DNA from: Cyclaneusma minus
Lineage: Eukaryota > Ascomycota > Leotiomycetes > Marthamycetales > Marthamycetaceae
Direction: 5' to 3'
Assembly: GCA_037179335.1 (NCBI GenBank)
Contig: JAKZHN010000043.1
Coordinates: 186,001 to 250,000 of the forward strand
Length of the DNA: 64,000 bases
Shown: positions 44,035 through 55,751 of the stretch, one piece after another
Numbering within the stretch: position 1 is the first letter of the stretch
How the letters are laid out: the number at the start of each line of letters is the position of its first letter
Program-made: the position numbers and the translations under genes
The notes under the pieces: model-generated
What the model was told of the DNA's origin: nothing
What the model saw: only the letters and a program-made list of their open reading frames with translations
Databases searched by the model: none

Positions 44035-44968
44035 GGCGTGTGGTAAGGTAGATGTGACGTGTATAAGCTTTCGAGATTCTGATGGATGAGATGAGGAGAG
44101 AAAGTATGGATTGAAAAGTTGAAGTGAGGAAGCAAGGGAGGAAGATATATGAACAGCCAAAGCCGGCAGATATCGAGACAAGGCTGATGAGGAACCAAGA
44201 TAAAAGGATGTCACTTAACACAGCAAACCTTGAAATAGTGTCAGAACAAACAAATGAGGTTGTCGGCGAGTGTTGTGGTCTGATATTCGGGAGAAATCGA
44301 CATGGCCTGATGTTTGAGAAAATGCAAACACCGGACTTCGGCCGCCGCCTCGTACGAAATGCTGCGACGAGAAGCTGAAGGCGGAGAGTTTCGGATTGAA
44401 GATAAGCACGTGCGTAGCACGGTGTCGCTATTTTCGTCTGTTTGTTTCATGGAGATGGAGGTTCTTGGAAGTTTGGAAGTTGGAAGTTGGAAGTACGCCG
44501 AGCGGCCCGAGCCAGACCCCGAAGCCTTCCGGCCGTCCAGCGAGCATCGCACTCCAGAACCAACTCGACCATCAACAGTCAGAAGCTTCGCAAATGCATT
44601 TTTGGGCCCTCCACAAAACCTACTGCGACACCTGCTACTTGAGACTTCAGACCGAGAAGGACATGTTGACGACTTCAGTCTTTCCTCCTGACAACGGTAG
44701 GTGCAAGTGGAGGGGAACTGCTTTCCTATGAGCTTGCAGTTCTTGAGGCAAGAGCGACAGCTTTCTACTCGGTACTCACATGTTCTGCCGGCAAACCGCT
44801 CTTTTGGAAACACTTCTTTCCACGAAATACACTCTCTTCACAATCTCCACATTCATAGTCCTATTATCAGTCTCTGCTTCTCAATTATTCCTAGTCCTAA
44901 TACCAGTCCATACTTTCCTCCCGCTCAGAGACACTTCACGGCTGTCTTATTGCAGTAACACTGCAACA
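44035..44968. promoter_or_regulatory. Divergent spacer, globin-sensor / DUF2235 genes
   Basis: Contains both promoters and leaders. Short frames on both strands here are not credible genes. A tandem of ttggaagtt words lies near 44463-44492. Confidence 0.45.
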
Positions 44969-47057
44969 ATGGCTTCCCAACCCGCTTCAACCCCCCAAAG
45001 CTACTCCTTCAAACGCCTAGTCGTCTGCTGCGACGGCACATGGCAAAACTCCAACCAGGGAAACCGCTCTGTGCCCTCCAATGTTGCCAAGATAAGCAGA
45101 TCTATCCAGTCCGCTGGCAAAGATGATCAGGGACGCAAGTGCCCCCAGCTCGTCTACTACGATGCTGGAGTTGGCACTGCAATGGGATCGGTCGATCATC
45201 TGAAATCTGGTGCTTTTGGAGAAGGCCTCTCAGAGAATGTCTGTGAAGCTTACAACTTCCTCGTAAACAACTTCGAGGACGGTGATGAGATCTACACGTT
45301 CGGCTTCTCTCGTGGCGCTTATACCGTTCGAGCGTAAGTTGGCGCTGGCGAAGAGGCTTGGAAATATAGTGCTGACTGAAGGCTAAGTCTTGCGGGATTG
45401 GTTTCAACGGTCGGTATCTGTACAAATCGTATGATGGATCAGGTGTGTGGAAACCGCTTCGTTTGGACTTTTGAAGCTGGGGCTCTCTGTGGTTCCTCGG
45501 CTTCTTGGATATGTAACGGGATGACTGCTAACACGTCGCTCAGTTCTGGGAGATGTACGAGGCCTATTGTTCCAAGACTCCAGACACAAGAATGGAGAAC
45601 ACGGCCTGGGGCCAAAGCCAGAAACCGGCCGGCACCTTTGACATTCTCCAAGGAAAAGTCGTGGAATGGCCGGGGAAAGGCCATGGTAAAGAATGGTTGG
45701 AGAGTTGCTCCAAAAACTTCACGATCGAAGTCGTTGGTAAGCAACTGCATTCAAACGTCTATGTGCCTTGAATTCCAGCCAACGTCGTGCCAGGAGTATT
45801 CGACACAGTGGGTGCTCTCGGATGGCCAGACACCGACATTGTGAACCTGACCTGCTTGAATCAAAAGTACGGTTTCTACGACACTCAAATCCATGGGAAA
45901 GTCAAGAACGCCTTCCATGCCCTTGCGATTGATGAGAAACGCCGACCCTTCTCGCCTACGCTTTGGTATCTCCCCGAAGACCCCAAATCGAAAGGCGTTA
46001 ATGCTAGCTCAACTAATCTGGTGCAGTGCTGGTTTCCTGGTAGGTATTCCGAGATATTTCTACTCCCAGCCCGAAGCATTCCGCCAATTAATCTTTCTTC
46101 AGGTGTTCATATCAACGTGGGCGGTGGAAATGACGATGGCCTCAAAAACACCAGGGACACCCAAGGCGATCTCGAATCCATGGCCAACATCACCTTCGCC
46201 TGGATGGTCGACCGAGTGCGCGAAGTCAGTTCATTGACCTTCAACACTGCAAACATCATGGACGTCATGGACCGCTACGTCGAAGGCCTCCAAACTCTCT
46301 TAAACCGAGAAGGCAGTAAAAAGGACACAAGGCTTCAAGATCTTCTGAGCTGCAAAACTTCCCAACCAGGCACTTCGTCCCCTGAAGTATATCGCGGATG
46401 GGGCGTCGGTCCTATCAATGACACCCAAGACCCTGCCACCCAGCTAATTACTGGAATTCGTGTTCGCACCCCTGGCCAGTATCATCGCATTGACGCCAAC
46501 GGAAAGCCTGGAGAGCTTCCTGTGAGCAAAACCAGAGAATATATCCATCCCGTGAGTCTTTCTTGCCATCTCTCTTTCTGCTGTGCAATCACAATACTAA
46601 TGCTTAGGTACAGGTAACCTACCACGCAATGTTTTCCCCCTACGGCCCCAGCGCCCACTCCCCCAACAGCAAAAAATACTCTCCCGCCGCCCTCTCCAAC
46701 TTCTCGCGAGTCTCTCTCCCCAACGCCCTCGACTACATCTACTGGGAAAAACACATCACGCGCCCAAGTTTCCTCGAATTAGCAGACTTACTCGTCCGTT
46801 CGCCCCAAGACATCGACCCCTTTGCTCCGCGCACGATCCAGATTCCCGAATTTGTGATTCCGGACGAAGATGCATTTGGGGGTTTTGAGAGCTTGGAAAG
46901 AGCGCTGGTCACGGCGAGGCCGCTGCTGGAGAACCAGCAGCAGGCTGGAAAGGTGTTGACTGGGGACGAGGAGAAGCAATTGGAGAAGTTGCAGAAGGAT
47001 GCGGATCAGGCGAGGTTATTTTTGGCGGACCTGGATCGACAGAATGGGATGAAATAG
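44969..47057 (+). CDS. DUF2235 (T6SS Tle1-like) alpha/beta hydrolase
   Basis: Six exons: 44969-45333, 45388-45442, 45544-45736, 45794-46039, 46103-46551, 46614-47057; introns 54, 101, 57, 63 and 62 nt; 583 aa. Starts with FKRLVVCCDGTWQNSNQG, the hallmark of DUF2235 (CDGTW), then LVYYDAGVGTAMGSVDHL, the nucleophile elbow TFGFSRGAYTVRALAGLV (GxSxG variant GFSRG, Ser near 116), GVFDTVGALGWP with the catalytic-acid Asp region, and QCWFPGVHINVGGG with the His of the triad. The C-terminus is helical. The domain is shared with bacterial Tle1 phospholipase effectors, but in fungi these are numerous host proteins of unknown substrate. No signal peptide, so intracellular. The last intron has two possible acceptors differing by six bases. 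Confidence 0.88.
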
Positions 47058-47756
47058 AGAGGGGTCGTGGGGGAGTTTCGAGTTATGGGAGGAATCCATG
47101 TGCTACGGGACTCGATGTCATTACTCATTAGGTAAGATCACAACCCAGATTGTCAGAAATACACTTGCCAGTCACTGGGAGAACACCGAGTGATTGTGGA
47201 TATACCAAGTATTCAAGATTTCCAGAAGTTGGGGACGATGGAAACTGCGCCGCTCTCTCACCCCTGTAGTGAATGGCCGTTAACCCTGAAAAATGCAGCT
47301 TCGTTCCTTCGAGGACATATACAGCTCCGAAATCCTCCCACCCGACGACTCTCCCAGAATACCCCTGGGCCCAAACCCCCAGTTACCCCAGCTCGAAATG
47401 GCGCCAGCCGATGTTATTTGGGAGAATTTGGGCCTCGCATGGTAGACCTCGGATGGCACAATGCCTAAAGTCACTTGAGTTACAGTTGCTGTACCAATGA
47501 TTACGTCCGATCTAAAAGTTTCAGTACTTGCCTGACTAGGAGAATCTTTGGCTAGAACACGAGAGTGAAGACACAAAAGACTCAAAGAAGACGGCATATT
47601 TCAAAAGACATATGCATATGTGCAGGAAACCTTCGCAAGGGTGATTAATAGCAGAGGTAAATCCAGATAACAATGCCCCCAAACTCGGTGGTCTATCCAC
47701 TGGGGTGATGTGGAAACTCCGAATGGGGACTGACAGGTTTGCGCCTTATGGTAGGT
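47058..47756. other. Intergenic between convergent genes
   Basis: No gene, repeat or RNA recognised. Confidence 0.5.
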
Positions 47757-49132
47757 TCAACCAAAGACAGCTTGTGCCCATCTTGCCAGTCCGTTTTTGG
47801 ATCTTTCAAGAACCTCATGAGCTGCGGTGGCCCAACGGTTATAGACCACTTCCTCCGCATTCTCGTATTGCATGCGTTGCTGTTGTTGAATCGTTTCAGG
47901 CATTGTCATTAGCTCCGACCACCTCCTCACATAATTCTCGATCTCCATTCGCTGCTTCTGCGACAAGGGCACTCGAGAGCCTCGGTCAAGGGGCAAAGAC
48001 CAAGTCAGCTGAGCCAGTGAATAGAGAGGGTACTCGACAGGCACGCCTGGAGGGGCACCATTAAACTGCGCTTCAACCCCAAACTCGTCTGCGATCCATT
48101 GTCGAACTCGATGCTGAACGTCGATCGCCTTCAGTCCTGGAAGAGAGTAGTCTGCAAGATGGCGGTCGCGTAGCATAGAATTTTGATGCCTGAACTCAAT
48201 GGTCAGCTGTCTCAAGGCGCGCAGTGGTTCGAAGCCGATTCGGAGCAGGACCATCAGCATCTCGGCATCGGGACCGACGGTGATTCGCAGATCCTCGACA
48301 GTGCCAAGAAGCCAGGGCTTCTTCATAAGCAATGGGCCATTGGTGATTCGCTTTTGGCACATGTCTTGAAAGAGCTTTGATGGACTAATGCTTTCACTAC
48401 CTTATTGTCAGTACCTTCCTGCGTATAGGCCAAAATGCAAATTGTGGGGAATGAACTTAGAGATACTGACATATACAGGGTTCTGAACGCAACCCAACAG
48501 GCTTCATTGAAGTTGCGAAAGGCCATGGCGTTGCTCTCGTTCATCTTGACAACATCCTCCATGCAACTGAGAATCTCATTGATCATGACTACGTCGCTCT
48601 TGAAAACCTCCAGAAGATCTGAAACTCTGTAGAGCTGTCACGACTGTGAAAAACGATCCTGGCTGCCAAGTTTGGGAAGACAGCAGAGCTTGAAAATACG
48701 CTCCCTGAGCTCGGCTGGAATCTTCTTGAAGAAATAGATCACATCGCGAGGCTCTTTTGTGGAAGACTTGTCGACGGCGCTGGTGCGGATGATGGAGCTG
48801 GCGACAGGAGGTTTGTGGGCTCTGATATGCCCACGCACAGGCTTGTCGGAGGGCTCACCAGGGAGTCTGATGGGAAAGCGCATCATGCGCAGCTTCACTC
48901 TCGTGGAGCCTTGGGAAGTCTTGTTGACAGGACCGGTGCTGACAAGGGAACTTGCGTTGGAAGACTCACTGATGGAAGTCTTGTCGGCAGTAGAGTCGCT
49001 GGTACGAGTATCGTGAGCTTCGGCAGCTTCGTTTGCATAGTCGTTGTTGGACAACATATCTACGGGAGGATTGTCGGTGGAGATCTCGCTTCTCAAGGAC
49101 TCCGCTGGGGAAGACTGGGCAAGCGAGGCCAT
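47757..49132 (-). pseudogene. Paralogue A of a tandem pair, interrupted by an in-frame TGA
   Basis: Two exons: 49132-48471 and 48384-47757; intron 86 nt; 429 codons before the stop. The N-terminal 135 residues are Ser/Thr-rich. Then IPAELRERIFKLCCLPKL, an F-box/2EXR-like start (compare LPxEIRxxIY). At 48640-48638 a TGA interrupts the frame, which continues QLYRVSDLLEVFKSDVVMINEIL in the same phase, clearly homologous to the neighbouring gene (MEVLESGPELVNELL). The second exon is intact (MKKPWLLGTVEDLRITV, LLRIGFEPLRALRQLTIEF). The following base context (TGA CAG) is not the TGA CTA readthrough motif and no intron that would remove the stop keeps frame. Either a nonsense-mutated allele/pseudogene or a base error. 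Upstream the frame stays open to an ATG at 49330. Function unknown. Confidence 0.6.
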
Positions 49133-49791
49133 CGTGAGCAGTCGAAACGGGAGATGGCCCAATGAAGTGAGGTTGAGTCGGAGAGAGTGTGTCAGAGTGT
49201 TCAGAGGTTTGACTATATTCCGCCTGGTAGAACTGCGAGCTGTAAAGGTGAAACTAAACAGTAGGCACACTGCTGGAAGCTCGGGCTGCAGAGGACACTG
49301 AAAGGGCAGAGATGCTCTCAGCAAAGACAAATCTTGCCAGCAGAATTCTAGTGCAGGTTTGGCAGACGCAGGGCTTATGTTATGCGCAGACGGCAGATGG
49401 ATGTGATTTCCAAGTCATTTACCGTCGAATAGCTTCACCTATTGCCCCCTCCTTAATTACCTGTGTTTTGGTCCACACTTTGCTATGAGAAGTGAGAATT
49501 CCGCAAGACTTACATGATATCTATTACGGTGGTTTCTGAGAACATAGAGCTTGCCAGAGCGTTCTGGACGACGTAAGCAAGACAAAACGGGATCACGAGC
49601 GTCTTCATTCTCTGGTCATCTATTTTGGCGAGTATGATCTCAATTACACTTCGTATCATTAAACGGCTGTCTGCATTTCATTCTATGTGCTAACCAAGCC
49701 TGTCGGCAGGAAATGCCGGGCATTTCCTGCAGTCAATAGAATGATGAGATCTAAAGAAGCTTCCATCAATGCAGAACGAAACAGCCCGACA
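49133..49791. other. Spacer between tandem paralogues
   Basis: 3' flank of paralogue B and promoter of paralogue A. The word aggaaatgccgggcatttcct at about 49709-49729 is a near-perfect palindrome. No gene seen. Confidence 0.45.
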
Positions 49792-50793
49792 TTAAGAACG
49801 GCGTGGGCACTCGACGAAGCCATCACAGTCGCCCGGGCCGCCCCAGTACCAGATGCTCTTGAAGAACTCATCCTTTCTCCATTCAGAGTCTCCATGCCTC
49901 AAAACTGCCCGTGACCACTTTCTTACGCGATTCTCCAGATCCAGGCGTTCGTTCCATGGCAGCGGCTTTCCAGTGCCTTGCTCGCTCCCATCTCTGGTAC
50001 ATGTCAGGGTTCCTAGCTGATGATCCGGGAAGCGTTCGAGTGAGCACTCGCACGGGGTAAATTGAGCCGTGGCACCGAGTTCTCCCTCCATCCACTTCTT
50101 GACGCTCTGCTGGATTGGAATGAGTACGAGGGCCAGGTTTTGAGCGGGATCCGTCGGGGGAGGGGAGTTGACGTAGAGGCAGTCCTGGAGCTCCATTTCA
50201 GACGGGAAGGAAATGGACAGCTGCTTCAGGGAGCAGAAAGGTTCGAGACCCATTCGAAGCAAGGTGATAAGCATCGCAGGACAAACTTGGACCGTGATAT
50301 GCAGATTTTCAACGTTGCTGAACAACCAAGGACGCTCTACGAGAAAGACCCTGTTGATTGCAGCTCGGTCCAGGATCATTCGAGTGAATGTCTCGTCCAC
50401 ATAGATGCTGGTATCCTCGTCAGTTTCTTGCTTGGAGATAACTGATAATCAAGCCAAAAGCTGGAACACTTACATGTCGAGGTCCTTGATGCCAGTGTGA
50501 CACGCGATAGGCAAGCGCGCAAAAGCTTCCCAGTTGGTCCAAGTGACCTTGATGCTTTTGAAATGACCGAGCAGCTCATTGACCAGCTCGGGGCCGCTCT
50601 CCAAGACCTCCATGAGACTAAGCATGTCATCGAAGGTCTCATCATCGTCTCCCAAGCCGCCCTCACATGTTTCAAAGACACCTTCGAGGGAGTGCTTGTA
50701 GATCATTTCTCGAATTTCGGGGGAAACCTTTCTGAGCAGACGCGCAGTCTGGTTCTGGGACTTTTCGCCCGCAGCTTGTGTCGTGGAACTCAT
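49792..50793 (-). CDS. Paralogue B of a tandem pair; 2EXR/F-box-like unknown protein
   Basis: Two exons: 50793-50474 and 50407-49792; intron 66 nt in the same codon phase and position as in the neighbour; 311 aa. N-terminus has LLRKVSPEIREMIYKHSLEG, resembling the LPxEIRxxIY start of the fungal 2EXR/F-box-like group, followed by an acidic DDDETFDDMLSLMEVLESG. Shares with paralogue A the blocks ERPWLFSNVENLHITV, LLRMGLEPFCSLKQLSISF and LENRVRKWS. About 150 bp separate equivalent parts of the two genes less than 1.5 kb apart, so they arose by tandem duplication. No signal peptide or membrane span. Function not known; the leucine-rich blocks may be protein-binding. The true start may be farther upstream (see next entry). 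Confidence 0.65.
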
Positions 50794-51221
50794 TGTGCGT
50801 GTCCGGAGGTCGAGAAAGTACTTTGAGTAGAAGCTTGAGTGACTGTCTCTGTCTCTGTGGACGATCGAGAACCTTTTGAGATAAACTTTGCGCTGTGAAG
50901 CTGGAGGCGCAGTAGGATGGGGTGGGTCTTGCGAGTCCGCAGGAAGTGTCGTATGAGTTCAAGGAAGCTGTTCTTGTTTGAGGTTGCTCGAGTGGGCTTG
51001 AGCTCGTGGTTTGTTTCGGAAAGAAGAGCGGGAGAAGGTGTGGGAGAAGGTGTGGGAGAAGGTGTACCTTTTTGTGCCTCTACGCAGCTCGCTAGCGAAC
51101 CTCGCTTACGGACCGGTTGGTTTGAAGAAGGTGAATCTGAAGGAGGTGATTCCGGTATGAAAGTCATGAGGAAGAGGTATAGAGGGAAAGGTGCGCATTG
51201 TGGAAAAGCAGTAATGTTCAA
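50790..51221 (-). CDS. Upstream 143-codon frame overlapping paralogue B by ATGA
   Basis: A frame that ends in TGA sharing two bases with the ATG of paralogue B (atga). Second Met at 51167. Composition is Ser/Thr/Pro-rich with a TPSP repeat (three units) and an Arg-rich LELIRHFLRTRKTHPILLRL; similar Ser/Thr-rich sequence forms the N-terminus of paralogue A. It is either an upstream frame in the leader, or the genuine N-terminus of paralogue B joined by an intron or a lost base that I could not place. Low certainty. Confidence 0.3.
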   Translation of the reverse strand: MNITAFPQCAPFPLYLFLMTFIPESPPSDSPSSNQPVRKRGSLASCVEAQKGTPSPTPSPTPSPALLSETNHELKPTRATSNKNSFLELIRHFLRTRKTHPILLRLQLHSAKFISKGSRSSTETETVTQASTQSTFSTSGHAQ

Positions 51222-52273
51222 AGCAGAAAAGACTACATGTATATATAGCTTGTCTTTGCCAATATTAACACTAGTGGGTAGTAGTAGCTAGTAGGGCGGA
51301 CTGTCATCACATAGATAATTGAAGATCTGCGGTCGTTATATGATGGTAAGGTTGTTGATAACCCCCCGGTTCGCCATTTGCTTAGCAGCTTGCTAAATCA
51401 CCGGGACCCTTCACACAAACTATTTGTTCATGTGAAGAATACATAACAATCCAGGGGGTTTGTAAAGCTGTCTCGGTTAAGAACAATTAGATCCAAGTTG
51501 ATTTCCGAGTTTCTCAGCTTCGCATTGCTAAATCATTTGCTGGATAGTGGCATACTCAGCTTTGTCAAGTGTCCACAATTTATAGTGCCGGCCCGCGTAA
51601 TCTCCCCTTAAGTACATGTAGGTAGGTAGCTGTGATAACTCGAGATTATGCAAGTTGTGAAAACCATACAGTCCAAATATTCAATTCGTTATTTTCTCCA
51701 TATTTTCGGATATGCATTCCGAACATGAATCTGCTGCTTACGGTTGGCATAGTTTGGGTGCGTTGTAGAAAGCCGGTGTTGTCAAGTCTGGTAGGAGTCG
51801 TTTTCTTAGACGTCGGGATCCGCAGCTTTGCTTTTGCGACCCAAAGTTTAACAATTGTGGGCCTAAGACTGGCCAGACCCACGAGGCCGGTCCCGCGGCG
51901 CACCGCCCACGACCCAGCACGGGCATGATACTCGATCGCCATACGTCAAACATAGAGCGCGGTCGCCGGTCGAGGGGTGTGCTGTCCACAGAACACAGAA
52001 TCACTGAATTCAAAAAAGTTGGCCGACCCGACTGCGGCGCCGAATCCGTGCTAAGGATTCTCGAGACTCACCATATCTAGCCACGCGCTGTCCCAGACTC
52101 CCTCCGACCATCCCCGAGGAGGGAGCGCGCAGCAGACCCCACTGTCCAACAACGAACACTACGAACTCGCCGACTATCGTCCTATCGACGCGCGGAATAA
52201 GAAGCGCGCCCTCGCACAAGCACAAGCTGCCAAGCGGGCCGAGAAGCTGCGTCGGCTAGACGAGCAGGACGCC
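51222..52273. other. Intergenic, promoter and leader of SPX transporter
   Basis: No independent gene. From about 52056 to the ATG at 52274 the reading frame of the transporter is open without an ATG (see findings). Confidence 0.45.
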
Positions 52274-55135
52274 ATGAAGTTCTCCCACAGCATCCAGTTT
52301 AATGCTGTGCCCGACTGGAGCAGTCACTACATCGCCTACAGCAACCTCAAGAAATTGTAAGCGAAGGCCAGCAGCCACGCCCACCAGGGACGAGACTAAT
52401 CAAGAGTGGTGCAGGATATTCCAACTCGAGAAAAATGTCAACCAAGGAAATGCCAGCTCCCAGCACATGGATGCGGAGTCGTCTCCTCTCCTCGACCATG
52501 ACTTCGATCCCGACCAGCTCTTCACCCGAGCCCTCGAGACGGAAATGGAGAAAATATCTTCGTTCTACCAGCTGAAGGAACTCGAGATTTATGGCGAGGT
52601 CGAGGAGCTGGCCAAAGACGAGGAAGACTATGAAAACGAAGGCCACGACCCGCTGGACCCCTCAGCCCACGGGAGGCCAGGTACCTCTGCGAAGCCTGGT
52701 GACCGGCCCAGGTCGAAGGGCGCATTCAAATTCGGAGCGAAAGGCAGGCGAGCTAGTACAATCAAGTCTATAAACGAGGATATCGAGGACAGTGATGACG
52801 ATGACGACGAAACTACTGCACTCCAGGCGTCGGCATCAAACCTGAAAAGGACCAAGAGTCACCCAGAGGGTGAAATCGAAGGCGGTGATACTTCCAAATC
52901 GGCGGCCAGAAGGCAGAGGAGCACACCAGACGGTGATGTTGACTACGAGGATCTGAGGGCATCTACAGAAATGAGCAAATCAGCGCGAAGGAATAGCAAT
53001 TCTTATGATGATTATGCCGAACACGCATTCCACACCCTGTTTACTACGGGTGTGAATCTCAAAAAGCGGGCCATCGGTCTGTACGTCCAGCTCTGCGAGC
53101 TCAAGTCATTCGCTCAGCTCAATAAGACCGGCTTCACGAAGGTATTGAAGAAATACGACAAAATCCTGGACCGGAGTCTAAAATCAAAATACATCGAAAC
53201 TTATGTGACGCCAGCTTACCCCTTCCGCAAGGAGACCATGGAGCGTATCGACGAGAATATCAGGCGCATGGAGCAAATCTATGCTGGGGTTGTTACTCAG
53301 GGCGATATTGCGCGAGCCAAGAAGGAGCTGAGGTTGCATCTCCGAGAGCATGTTGTCTGGGAGAGGAACACTGTGTGGCGTGAGATGATTGGCATTGAGC
53401 GGAAAGCTCAGGCTGCTGCCATGGGTGTGAGGAGGACTTTGCTCGGACATGATGGTAGTACTTCCAAAGCTCGCCTGCAGGGAGACGAGGACGATGTGGT
53501 AAACATGAAAGAGATCAAGACACCAGTGGGCAGGGTACGCTGTCCGATATGGCTGTTCAGCTCGACAATGTTCACTTTGCTTGCATGCATTGCTGTCTTC
53601 TTCGGCATACTCTTTGTTCCAATCATGGACAAGCCCGAGCAGCAGAACTGCCTGGCCATGGTGGTCTTCGTCAGCTTGTTGTGGGCTACTGAGGTATGGT
53701 CCTCCCATTCAGTTGGAAAGTTCTATATCTAATTGTGCTTCTAGGTCATCCCGCTGTTTGTCACATCACTCCTTATTCCTTTCCTTTGTGTTACCCTTCG
53801 AGTCGTCCGATCAGACGATGAGCCCCACCATCGGCTGGCAACGAAGAAAGCAACAGCCTATGTCTTTGCCGCAATGTGGACACCTGTGATCATGCTTCTC
53901 CTTGGTGGGTTCGCAATAGCTGCCGCTCTGTCCAAGTACGACATAGCGAAGCGCATTGCAACTTTCGTCCTCAGCAAAGCAGGGACACGTCCACGAACAG
54001 TCCTTATTACGAACATGTTCGTGGCTGCATTTGCCAGCATGTGGATCAGTAACGTGGCAGCCCCTGTGCTATGTCTTTCGATCATCCAGGTATGTCCATT
54101 GATAATCCCAGCAATTTGCATGTGCTGATGACTACAGCCTATGCTCCGCAACCTTCCATCAGACTCCGATATGTCCAAGGCCCTCATTATGGGAATCGCT
54201 CTCGCCTCGAACGTTGGGGGCATGCTCTCTCCCATCGCCTCACCGCAAAATATCATTGCGCTCGAAAATATGTCGCCTGAACCCTCCTGGCTTATCTGGT
54301 TCTTCATCGCCCTACCCGTCGGTATCGTCTCTATCCTCCTCATCTGGATCCTCCTTCTCATCACCTTCAAGCCCTCCAAAGGCACAACCATTGTACCCGT
54401 CCGGCCCGTGAAAGACAAGTTTTCTGGCACGCAATGGTTCATCAGTCTAGTAACCCTCGGCACGATCGTGCTCTGGTGCATGAGCCACCAGCTGGAATGG
54501 CTCTTTGGCGACATGGGCGTGATTGCCATCATCCCACTCGTCATCTTCTTCGGCACTGGCATCCTCACCAAAGAGGACTTCAACAACTTCCTCTGGACCA
54601 TCATCATCCTCGCCGCTGGCGGTCTCTCTCTGGGCAAAGCCGTCAACTCGTCCGGCCTGCTGCAAACCATTGCCACAAAAATCACCGACGGAGTCGAGGG
54701 CTTCAGTCTATATACTGTGCTGGTGATATTTGCCTGCCTGATTCTGGTCGTTGCTACATTCATCAGCCACACAGTTGCAGCACTTATTATCCTGCCGCTT
54801 GTAGCAACAGTCGGCAAGGGCATGGAGGAGCCGCATCCGAACATCCTGGTTATGGGCGGTGCATTAATGTGCAGTGCAGCGATGGGCCTGCCGACCAGCG
54901 GGTTCCCAAATATGAGTAAGTGGATTGATCATTTTTCGCGTATTATACAGTCATTGTTAGGATTCATACTTATAAAGTTGCTCTTCTAGCGGCGATTATG
55001 ATGGAGGATTCCCAGACGGGACAGCGATACTTGCAGGTAAAGCACTTTATCAGTCGCGGGATACCGAGCAGTGTGATTACGCTGCTTGTGGTTATTTCGT
55101 TGGGCTTTGGGCTGTCGAAGGCCGCGGGGATGTGA
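52274..55135 (+). CDS. SPX-domain low-affinity phosphate transporter (Pho87/Pho90/Pho91 type)
   Basis: Five exons: 52274-52356, 52415-53693, 53745-54089, 54138-54915, 54990-55135; introns 58, 51, 48 and 74 nt; 876 aa. N-terminal SPX domain starts MKFSHSIQFNAVPDWSSHYI with LKKLIFQLEK, an acidic/Ser insertion, and the phosphate/inositol-pyrophosphate surface LNKTGFTKVLKKYDKIL. From about residue 400 to the end is a DASS/SLC13-like membrane domain with some ten or more helices (FSSTMFTLLACIAVFFGILFV; VIPLFVTSLLIPFLCVTL; MWISNVAAPVLCLSII; GIALASNVGGMLSPIASPQN; ISHTVAALIILPLVATV; AMGLPTSGFPN). The SNVAAP and SNVGG-PIASPQN hairpins are substrate/Na+ motifs of the family. It moves inorganic phosphate across plasma or vacuolar membrane, with SPX giving phosphate-status control. 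Plasma versus vacuolar location cannot be settled. Confidence 0.93.
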
Positions 55136-55751
55136 AGATTTCTGTAGTCTTCAGGATATGTGTGGCCAAGTATAGACAGGTCTGCAGTATGTAAGCGCGA
55201 TTTTGAGCTGGAATATAGAAGCGCTTGATATTATACAAATATTGGGAGTGTTATGCTGCTTTTGCGCTCCCGAGCAGTCGGGCGACCTTCCTGTCGTGTT
55301 GCTCAAAGAGCGGTGTTGAGGAGAGGGAGGATTGCCAGAATAGTAGGTATCGTTGAAACAGGTGGAACAGTGCAGTCAGTCATGCATTCAGTCCAGAAGC
55401 TTCATCACTGGTCTCACGACTGACGACACCCGTGGAATACATGTAGGGAACGAACGTGAGGCTCAGACTAGAAAGTTGGCATTGCAAAAAGTAAGAATCG
55501 AAGAGAAGAAGTGACTTTTGCCAATTTTGCAGTACTTTTTCCATGTTTTCTCATGTCGAAGCATCCAGCTCTTGCTTTTCTTCCCTGTCACCATGCAACC
55601 CCTCCTCCGAAAAAAGTTTATCGACTCATTCTCAACCTGCATGGCTGGCGCTGCGACATCGCTCCAGCGAGCCGATAAGAGCACTATCGCCAATTTATTT
55701 CCCTCGCAACCTCATTGACTCACGTTAACCTTTCTCCCTGCCTTCGCGACA
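55136..55751. other. Intergenic
   Basis: 3' flank of the phosphate transporter and promoter of the acetylornithine aminotransferase gene. No gene or repeat recognised. Confidence 0.5.

Noticed and set aside
48638..48643. Programmed stop readthrough at the TGA of paralogue A
   Set aside because: The downstream bases are CAG, not the CTA context known to promote fungal readthrough; a nonsense mutation is simpler.
53858..54844. 328-codon minus-strand frame opposite the phosphate transporter
   Set aside because: The plus strand here encodes conserved DASS transporter helices with in-frame splice sites; the antisense frame has no family features.
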